From: Cylindrodendrum hubeiense
Taxonomy: Eukaryota; Ascomycota; Sordariomycetes; Hypocreales; Nectriaceae
NCBI GenBank assembly: GCA_014621425.1
Contig: JAANBB010000177.1
Location: 1 to 64,000, forward strand
Direction: 5' to 3'
Length of the DNA: 64,000 nucleotides
The position numbers and the translations under genes are program-made. Every line of letters starts with the position of its first letter. Position 1 is the first letter of the stretch. The notes under the pieces are model-generated. The model was given only the letters and a program-made list of their open reading frames with translations. It made no database searches and was not told where the DNA came from. Below are positions 56,163-64,000 of the stretch, one piece after another.

Positions 56163-59100
56163 AGAAAGCGAGGAGTGGTGGCATGTCATGACATATGGAG
56201 CATATGGAGCATATGGTTAGCCTAATAGAGCCGGCCGCCGCTGTGAGGGATCCCCGGGCCAATGGGGAGAGCGGGTCGACATTCGAGCTGTAAATGGAAA
56301 CGGTGATTTCTTTTTTCGTTGCACTTTATCTTCAGATGCTCCAATGATGTGATGTCGCTATTGACTGGGAGGACGTCGGGTCGGTGACAGTTGGTGTGTT
56401 GGGGCCTAAGCTGACTGGCGTAGGGCTGGCAGGGACGATGATGAGGCCAACCCGCCCCCGGCTTGTCCAAGGCTCGCCCGGTAAGTTGGTGCCAGGATTC
56501 GAGTCTAATTGATGTTTGTCTCGTCCTGCTGTCATCGTTTCCTGACGAGCCACGTCTGAATTCCTCGTATAGGACAGAGGGCTGCCGGCTGCCGGCTACC
56601 GCCTCTGCTGAGAGTAGACCGCACTGGGCCCTTGAATCGGCGTCGCATTCTTTCCATGGCGAACGAAGAAGACGGCTGGGTCGTCTCATTGGGCTCGTGG
56701 CCTCCGCCCCCGCCGCTGGTGGGCGGAGCTTGACAGACTGAACTGCCGCGGCCTTGTGGGGTTTGAAGAGAACGACACCAAGGATATCAAGAGGCGTCGG
56801 GTCCATCTATTCTGGGAAGTAACCGAGAATGATAAGATGGCGGGACAGGCAAACACCAGAGGCAGCCCGGCGTTGGGGACGTCTTATTGGAGCGCAGCAC
56901 TGAGGCTGTGGCTTTGAGGCTTGAATAAAGCCCGACAAAGACACATGGTACGTAGCGTGCCCCTGTACTTGGCACGGTGGTATTTGCCGAGAAGCAAGGG
57001 GTCGCGTCGACTTCCTTGCTTGCTTTGTCCTAGTTCGGCCAGCTCGTCACTGAGAATCTTTTGCTGACCCGAGTCTCGCCCGCCTAGACGTTGCTGGACC
57101 CTCAACAGTCATTGGGCGCGAGGAGCGCAAGAAAGCTGCTTTACCGGGATAGCCTTGATACGAGAATGGCCTTCATTGCCTAACCGCGATGGCAATCCCC
57201 CGCATCACAGGGAAGGAATATACGGGCCTGGGCGGGATTGTTTTGTCAATGTCAGTCACTTCTGGCGTCTGGATATCTCAGCTGGTGCAGCTGCAGCTGA
57301 CGGGGTGTGGAAGCTGTTTCTCACTGTCCACCCATCCAGTTGCCGTCGCCGACCTCCCGGAAGTGAGGATGAGATGACGTCGCTTCGTCGGCCCCTTCTG
57401 CGACGAACCGAAGAAAAGGATGGACGGGATACGGATCCGCGCAGTGAGCCAGCGCCGCGGGGCTCCGCGGAACGCCTTGTCTGCCTTTTGCTCGGCGGAT
57501 CGCTCGGAGCTGATAGTCTTACTCAGACCAAGGGCAGCACAGGGTTGGCAGTCCGGCAGCAGAAGGATCGGCCACAGATCGATCGTCAATGCCTAAAGCT
57601 ATTCTGTGAAGGGTGCCGAATCACCGGCGTCCAACGCATCGCATCCTGATCTTCCGCACCGGTGCTCAGCCCCCTAGGGCTGGAGTGTAGACCGCGCGTA
57701 TCACCCGTCGCTGGCTTTGCTCTGCACATCAGCAAGCCTCCAATCACATCGCCAAAGTCTAGATTCGAAAAGAGACATGAAGAAACCCAACCCTCCTATC
57801 ATGAGACGTCTTTCGACGCTCGCTTCCCGCCTCTTGCCTGTCGTCGAGGGCATCCGCCCCGACCATGCCGGCCAAGAAGCGCAGCTGATATCTTGCCATA
57901 CCTGGAGCTGAACTCGGCCGCTAGCTTGGACACGAGGCGATCCGCAGCTCTACAACGCGTAGGCGAATAAGCGGGCGTCGTTACAGGAATGGATGTCTGA
58001 GGCGCGAGGGAGCTGATGGTGGTGTCGTATCGTATTGCCTTTTGCGGGGTATTAGCGGCATCTGGCGACTAAATTCCCTTTCGACTTAGCTTGCCAGGGA
58101 TTTCCATGGGTTTGAGTGCCGGCTGGGTGGTGTGCATGTTATTTTTAGTATCCAGGTCAAATCGCTAGATGGAAGGATCATGGTGGGCCAAGACGGTGTC
58201 TCAGGCCCTCTTCCGTACTGGGACGTTTTGACGAGGGATTGGTTTTGCCCAGGGGACTTTAGACGACCTCGATAGACCAACTGGCGCACACCGTAAGACG
58301 ATCTTCACTTCCGCCTGTTGGTTTGGCAACCTGACAGGAAATCACTCCCTCGCCCATGTCCCGCTCATGCAACTTCAAAGTCAGTCTGTGCACGAGGCTT
58401 CGGAGATGGCTGAGACCCGTGTCGTACAGAACGCAAATGCAGCCCGGCGGGTGACCGTTCCTGTGGGCAGCGGTCTGCAGAAACAAAACAAACAATGCCA
58501 TTCGACGTGGTGGAGGGGATCGTTACGTTGTAGGGCTGGGCTCGGCTGGATCGTGAGATGGACCGCCGCGGAGCTACCGTCACCATATCGCTCCACCGTA
58601 CATCGCTCGTTGGATAACTGTGCTTTGGACAACCGTGCTCGTGTCAAAGGTTAAACCGGATGGAAACTTTGACTAAGTGCGAATACGGGACTGAGAGGAG
58701 GTGTAAGTGATGAGCGGATTCAAGCATGACATTGACGGCTCACATCAGACTCGCCGAGGAAGTTACCGCAAGAATGTAAGCATCGTATCCAAGACTCTGC
58801 TCTCACCTCCACATGGCCTGACGTGACCGGGACCAAGCTGCCCGGTACTCCTCTGCCGCCCCCGTCCCGGTCGCCGATCACCCGATCCCCATGACCAGGC
58901 CCATCGTATCGAGCGTCGGGCCATCGCAGCCACCACAGCTTCCTCTGAGGCCGGAAGGGGGTGGTACGAGGAGGGTGGGACGGCTGAGAGCTACGCGGCC
59001 AGCCAGATCGTGCCGTGGCTTGCAGTGACGGCCGCCGGCATCGTGGAGGTGCTGCTCTCGCAAGACATTGTGATGGGACACGCTGCGCCGACTCCCGGCG

Positions 59101-59372
59101 AGGAGGGGGGATTGGAGGCTTGGGCAGTGCACATTGGCCGGGCGTTGCTGGCTCGTGATGATCGGGTAGCTCTACACATTAGAGCTCACACTAGAGCTGC
59201 TAAGTGACGGACCTCATATATAGATCTGGGTATATAAAGACCCTCATCGCCCGCCTCTGTATCAAACCCTCCCTCATCATCACTCAAGCAAGCATCTCAA
59301 GCAAACTACCAACAGACTCACTCAATATCTTCTCTCTAACCACCCAACTCCCCCTCAACACCAATCTTCAAC
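56163..59372. other. 3.2-kb gene-free region
   Basis: No credible coding gene is seen between EMC1 and the small secreted protein gene. The many overlapping short frames on both strands lack domains and consistent codon use. The right end holds the TATA box of the next gene. I saw no terminal inverted repeats or transposase remnants. Confidence 0.5.
59231..59239 (+). promoter_or_regulatory. TATA box of the small secreted protein gene
   Basis: TATATAAAG, with another TATATA about 15 bases upstream (around 59216), lies 134 nt before the start codon and is followed by a C/T- and CAA-rich leader ending TTCAACATG. This is a strong fungal core promoter layout. Confidence 0.65.
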
Positions 59373-59730
59373 ATGCAGTTCTCCGCTGTCCTCGTCGCCG
59401 TCATGGCCACCTTCGCCGCTGCCGCTCCCAGCGCTGAGCCCGGCTACGGCGGCGGTTGCACTCCCGCAACTTACGACTGCGAGGGCAAATACGGCTGGAG
59501 GGTTTGCGATACCTCCGGCAAGTGGGTGGTAAGTCTTGCCCCGATGTCCCCCCAGTCTTTCTCATTCTCCTCGCTTTGATGGGAACCGAGAGAGTCTAGT
59601 CCATGAAAACATATGCCTAACATAATCCCCACAGTCCGCTGGCATCTGCCCTCCCAAGACCATTTGCAAGTACTACGCTCCCAGCAAGAGCCCCTACTGC
59701 GTCCCCCCGAACTTCCAGTTCCCCCAGTAA
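59373..59730 (+). CDS. small secreted cysteine-rich protein, 83 residues
   Basis: Exons 59373-59528 and 59635-59730 encode 83 residues; the intron has a GTAAGT donor and CCCACAG acceptor. Residues 1-18 are a signal peptide (cut near AAA-PS). The mature part of about 65 residues has six cysteines (29, 36, 45, 57, 63, 74), enough for three disulfides, in a pattern C-X6-C-X8-C-X11-C-X5-C-X10-C with a GWRVC core and a terminal PYCVPP. Similar six-cysteine proteins ending in PYCV occur in plant-associated Sordariomycetes; their role is mostly unknown and some are considered effector candidates. The strong TATA box and leader suggest abundant or regulated expression. No known enzyme or toxin motif is seen. 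Confidence 0.88.
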
Positions 59731-60324
59731 ACATATCCACCATCACGGACGACAATGCGCACCAGAAAGGAGAGCTGCTTGGAGTTCGCGGCCTCCTCCA
59801 TTTCATAGCACGCGCGGGCCTTTCCCCCACTTCTTTATCGCTCCTTCATCATGAGATTTAATCCTCACTTTTAAACGAATACATGGGCCTTGATGGGGAT
59901 GTACGGAAGCGGTTGATACTGGAGGATGAACAGGGGGTCTTCCGGCTTTTGGTACATTTGCTTTTCATGCTCGCATGAGTTACGATCCTTTATACATTTT
60001 TCACACTTATATACACATTGGATGCGGGGTTCAAGGTTATTAGATAGGTAGCATTAGCAGCGACTGCAATCTACCACAATGCCCCCACAGCTTTCTCAAA
60101 CTCATCACTTACATCTAGAGATTAAAACAGTAAGCGGTAATATGTGAGAGTGAAAAGGAGATGAAGTTATCAAATGTGAATTGAAGTGCGTCTATCAAAC
60201 TATATGTCCATATCGAGTCCATCTATTGAATCATATGTCCGTACCAAGTCCCAATGCAGTAGTATCCATGCAAACTCAACGCCCAACGCATCAAGCCGAA
60301 ATAAAGAATCACCATATAGCAGTC
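59731..60324. other. convergent intergenic region, no gene seen
   Basis: About 0.6 kb between the 3' ends of the small secreted protein gene and the phosphoesterase gene. It is AT-richer than its flanks and holds only 3' untranslated sequence as far as I can see. Confidence 0.5.
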
Positions 60325-62188
60325 TCAGCACTCGCCCTTCCAGTTCTTGCTGATCCACTCTGCCATCTTGTATGTTAGAGTCCCCTCCATGTACTCCTCA
60401 ACGTCATCGTCGGTGTAGTCAGCACCAGCAAACTTGAGGGCAGGGATGATCCAGGGCTGAATAAAATCAAGGAACACAAGGTCGACCGTCTCCGGCTCAC
60501 CATCCTCGGGGAAGGCAATCTCCGATTGGACACAGTTGGGCTGGTTGTAGAACTTGATAGTTTCATGAATAGTATCATCACCGTCGTCACCGACATCATC
60601 CTTGGTTGTGTAACCGGCAATAAGACTGGGCTCCTTCTTGACGTCTCGAAGTTCAAGCCAGGGCTCCTCAACTTCCTCAGTCTCGTCGGCAACAGCGATT
60701 GGTACGGGGAACCTCTGCTCCGGGAGAGTGAGGATTCGCGTGTCGAGGCCATGCTCCTCAAATATCTTGCCAGCACTGTTGAGGAGGTCAATGACCTTTG
60801 AGGCTGCTTTGTATGGAACATCCGGGATATACCGGAATCCGCTCAGGAAGGGGCTGATAGCATATGTGGTGTCACGAGTAAAAGGACCCTTGAAGATATC
60901 GAAGCGAATGCCGCCCGTGTTGGTGATGGCCAGTCTCGGCTTATCTTTACGGTCTTTGCGGGTGACGATGTCAGGGAAGACCTCATCTGCGATCCACGTG
61001 AAGATGCTGTCCTTGCTAGGATACTGGGCGCGACTCATCCATAGGGTCTTGGGAGCACACCCAAACTGGTAGTCGAGATCAAGTGACTTGCGAGCACGTG
61101 TAATTGTCTCGGTAACCCTCTTGCCGTGTTTGGTTGGGAACGTGGTATCGTTCAGCCCAGTGTGGTAGTGCAGGCCAAACAGGTTAGTGTCAATGTACCG
61201 GCGCGAGAATGAGGGCGAGGAGGTTGCCTCGACCTCGTCCGAGGCACTCTTGACGCCGTCAATCGACATCCATCCAATGGTCTCAAAGTAACGGCCGCTG
61301 GCCATGGCAAACGCTTTGGAGTCGAACTTGCGAGTATCGCGGACGTGGGCATGGCCACCGAAGAAGACGATCGGGATATGCCAATTTTGCTTCCGGATGG
61401 CGGTGAAGATGGTCTTGAACTCCTCCATGCGCAGTCCCACATGGCCAACGACAACAAAGAGGTCGGGCTTCTCACGGATTGCTTCCTGGAACCAAGCCTC
61501 CTCGAGGGTCTCCGCGACAGGCTGGACGACGGTATTGTTGGCATTGCCGGTAAAGTCAAAGATGAAGCCGAATGCAACAATCTCGATGCCCTGGTTCTTG
61601 GTCTTGAACTTGCGGTAGCGCTGGGCCTGGGGCACGCGGTCTCCCGTTTCGGGTTCGATGTAGTCGAGGTTGGAGGCGATATAGTTTTCCTTGTAATTGG
61701 GAACGGTGATATTATGCTCGCAGTAGGCGGAGTAGGCCTGGTAGAGTTCGTGGTTGCCGGTGCAGATGATGTCGACGTCGGCCTCGGCGTAGATGCCATA
61801 CTGGAACAGGCCCTTTGGGTGGGAGGCGTCGTACAGCCCATTACCCTCGACACGGTCGCCGCTATCGATGACAAGGAGATCGATGCCCTTGTCGTCGGCC
61901 TGTTTTCGCATGTGGTGGGTGAATGAGACGTAGTCACCCCAGTCGGCCGAGTACTGGGGTCTGGAGCAGGTTAGCCTTGGAACAGCGACCTGCATCTCCT
62001 GCCTGAGGGGATTCATACTCTTGGAGGTGTCCGCCCAGCCAGCCATGGGTGTCGGTCGTATGGATGAAGTTGAGCTGGCCCCAGTTGAGATCTCTCATGG
62101 GAGCTGCGATGGGCTTGGCGGCACCAGGCTGGGAAGCCCGGGCGAGCGAGGCAAGGGCCGCGCCCGTGAGTGCGCCTCTGATAATCAT
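60325..62188 (-). CDS. secreted calcineurin-like phosphoesterase, 5'-nucleotidase-like
   Basis: Exons 62019-62188 and 60325-61960 encode 601 residues; the 58-nt intron (GTATGA donor, CTCCAG acceptor) joins [14 protein letters not shown]. Residues 1-19 look like a signal peptide ([14 protein letters not shown]). The metallophosphoesterase core has its metal ligands in order: D46 and H48 in TTDTHGW, D92 in [10 protein letters not shown]126 and H127 in GNHE, then GHVG and GGHAH. The C-terminal half corresponds to the 5'-nucleotidase-like substrate domain ([19 protein letters not shown]). Family members hydrolyse nucleotides or other phosphate esters outside the cell or in vacuoles. No GPI tail is seen; the chain ends with a cysteine after KNWKGE. 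The frame is open upstream without an ATG, so 62188 is the start. Confidence 0.9.
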
Positions 62189-64000
62189 GGTGCGTGTGGC
62201 AATGGACAAGACTCTGACGAGTTGAAGTCTCTGGGGATGATGAAAATGAGAAAGCAGTCGTTCCGTGGACGCTGAGTTGGGTGAGTGGAAGTGATAAGAG
62301 TCAGATCGGGAGGAGGGCTGGGGAGCTGCCGGGGAGGTCTGGGGAGTCTGCGGCGCAATGACGTGAGGGGACCCTGATAGCTCGTACCTGGGCCTGGGAT
62401 TGGCTGGGATGCTCCGAGATGCAGTTTACATAAGCTGGCACCCCGGGCGCAGGGACCAACGGCCTACAGCACGGCGGCCATTAGTGGGCTTCAGCGAGAG
62501 CTCGTGGGCATCAGTGGGGCCAGGCGCCTCCTGCGGGGCACCTGGATACGCTGGAGGTGTGACCCAGCCCTTCTGACAAGTTATGGGTCATGAGACTGTT
62601 GTCTCACATATGGCTTGCGGCAACAGGCATAGGATGAGCATGATGTGTAAACCTGGGGTTTGTGGGGAATGAGTCTAAGCAATGTGTTGGTTTCATTTGT
62701 GATTGAGTGTGGCCTACAGATTAGAGGTGGACGTAAAGCTGGGGAGTCAACTCTGGCCGCTCGACGTGAGAAGATGAAGCATACTACGAAACACAGCAGT
62801 TAAATAGACTCAACGACAACAGTGGGTGTTGGGGGCTGTGTGAGATAATAAGAAAAGAAACGTGGAAATTAACTCAACATGACTTGAGGTTCTTGATGAT
62901 TCTTAACACGTCTCTACTTCTGGGATTGCCCAGGGTGTTATGCGGTGACTACTGCCCCTCATCTGCTTTCATCCGTCAATGTGGTTGCCTGGCATCACGT
63001 TACGCTCCGACTATGCCCAAAACCGCAACAAAGACTCATAGCTTTCGCTAGTTCAGCATAAATACTCCCGGCGAACCCGGTGATTGCGACACCTCGACTG
63101 TTGCGATGATGAGGACCGTGACGTACCCCGGCGTTGGCTGAATGTTGGCTGCTTTGGCGTCTTGCTGTCATCTCCGAATCCGAGGAAGACGACGACGATG
63201 ACTACGGTGACGAGGCTGAGTACGACGACATGGCTTGCCTGGCGATGGAAGCCTAGATCTCTGGCACCAGAAGCAAACATGGATATTTTGTGTGATGAAG
63301 ATGAGCATCGTTGCTGCTGCCGTCCCTTGGTGACTGGAGGGAGAGGAGGAGCAGAGGAGAGGAGACAAGGCGTAGCTGACACTTCAGCCTCTAGATTCCA
63401 GATGGCAGATTCAAGATTCACCTAGACGTCATTCCGAGGAAACCGAAGACATCCGAAAGATCAGCCTTACAGAATGACGACTCTTGATCGGAAGCGAGGC
63501 ATACGTACGGCTCCCAAGGCACCACCATCTATTTGCCCTGATCGGGCACCCACCGTATCTCGTCTCCTCCCCCCATTGGCCCCAGCGCCATGCCGCCATG
63601 CCGAAATCTCCATCTGATGCGGCCTCCCTCCAGCCTTGCCCTTTTGGGGGATGATACAGCGAGACCCGCTCCCGTCCAGAGTGTCCCTGCGACCCTTGCG
63701 CAAGGCCACATCCTCAGGAACTAGGGCCAATCAACGGGGAGCCGAGGGCGTAACTGCGCCGGTACGAAATACGACGTCGTGGTCGCCGCCCCACCCCGGC
63801 CGCCAACGATGCTTATTTCCCGGCGGGTTGGGGATTGTGTCGTTGCGGCTCACCCCGGAGGCTTGAGGGGGCGCAAGTGCGTCAGGGCGTATATAAGTCG
63901 TCGTCGCGAGTCTTCTGTTGGGGATTGATCTTCTTGGCCATCCTCTCACCATCACTCTGCTGTGTTCGATCAAGTTGCCGTGTAAACCCGAGCCGGGCCA
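62189..64000. other. right-end region, promoter of a gene beyond the window
   Basis: About 1.8 kb without a supported gene. An acidic frame near 63,150-63,256 (Glu/Asp/Tyr-rich) and a minus-strand frame with a hydrophobic run (63053-63421) were considered and not accepted. The right end carries a TATA box and a C/T-rich leader. Confidence 0.5.
63890..63897 (+). promoter_or_regulatory. TATA box of a probable plus-strand gene starting beyond the window
   Basis: TATATAAG is followed by a C/T-rich leader (TTGATCTTCTTGGCCATCCT and on) that reaches the window end. No ATG that opens a convincing frame is present before the edge. Confidence 0.45.

Noticed and set aside
63084..63425. Acidic plus-strand frame and a minus-strand frame with a hydrophobic run
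   Set aside because: The plus frame that gives the Asp/Glu-rich peptide has a stop shortly upstream and no good start or splice site. The minus frame starts with GTG only, and its hydrophobic run is the complement of GAC/GTC repeats.
1..64000. CRISPR arrays, rRNA genes, intact transposons, polyketide or nonribosomal peptide core genes
   Set aside because: Looked for by eye on both strands; no repeat-spacer array, rRNA motif, terminal repeat pair with transposase, or ketosynthase/adenylation motif was found.

Overview
The window looks like nuclear DNA of a filamentous ascomycete (Pezizomycotina, most likely a Sordariomycete). The reasons are short introns of about 48-130 nt with GT(A/G)NGT donors, pyrimidine-rich leaders, wide gene spacing, Zn(II)2Cys6 regulators with fungal-specific middle domains, a PTH11/rhodopsin-type membrane protein, a GPI-anchored GH17 glucanase of the EglC type and a six-cysteine small secreted protein. 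I read 21 protein genes (one cut by the left edge) and one intron-containing tRNA-Ser(UGA). Exon borders were worked out by hand from splice signals, reading frame and family motifs; every complete model closes in frame.

Layout. 0-5 kb: the start of a Gly/Tyr/Gln-repeat protein leaves to the left; divergent from it is a WW-domain protein with a glycine zipper; then a LURP-one-related (tubby-fold) protein. 7-8.5 kb: the EglC-type cell-wall glucanase. 10.5-31 kb: a block rich in regulators and transporters: an alpha-glucoside-type sugar permease, a 773-residue Zn2Cys6 factor, a 1015-residue C2H2 factor with a fungal transcription-factor domain, a seven-helix rhodopsin-like protein, a secreted alpha/beta hydrolase of the tripeptidyl-aminopeptidase type, a second Zn2Cys6 factor and a divergent CLN3/battenin-like membrane protein. 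32-37 kb: a type II membrane protein with a PLOD-like glycosyltransferase domain and a 708-residue disordered protein I cannot name. 40-50 kb: housekeeping genes IPI3 (60S ribosome assembly) and ISD11 (mitochondrial Fe-S assembly), an 862-residue acidic repeat protein, a small membrane protein and the tRNA. 50-64 kb: an amino-acid permease, EMC1 (ER membrane complex), a small cysteine-rich secreted protein with a strong TATA box, and a secreted calcineurin-like phosphoesterase. A TATA box at the right edge probably serves a gene starting beyond the window.

How the genes may work together. The 40-56 kb part is a mix of conserved cellular functions with no evident pathway. The 10.5-31 kb block brings together uptake, surface sensing, secreted peptide hydrolysis and three transcription factors; this could be a nutrient-response neighbourhood, but co-regulation is inference only. 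I found no CRISPR, rRNA, intact transposon, prophage-like element or canonical secondary-metabolite core enzyme, and no clear evidence of an undescribed system. The best leads are the regulator-rich block, the adjacent low-complexity WW/GYQQ gene pair, ultra-short first coding exons in two neighbouring genes, and an AT-rich gene-free patch near 14.5-15.1 kb.
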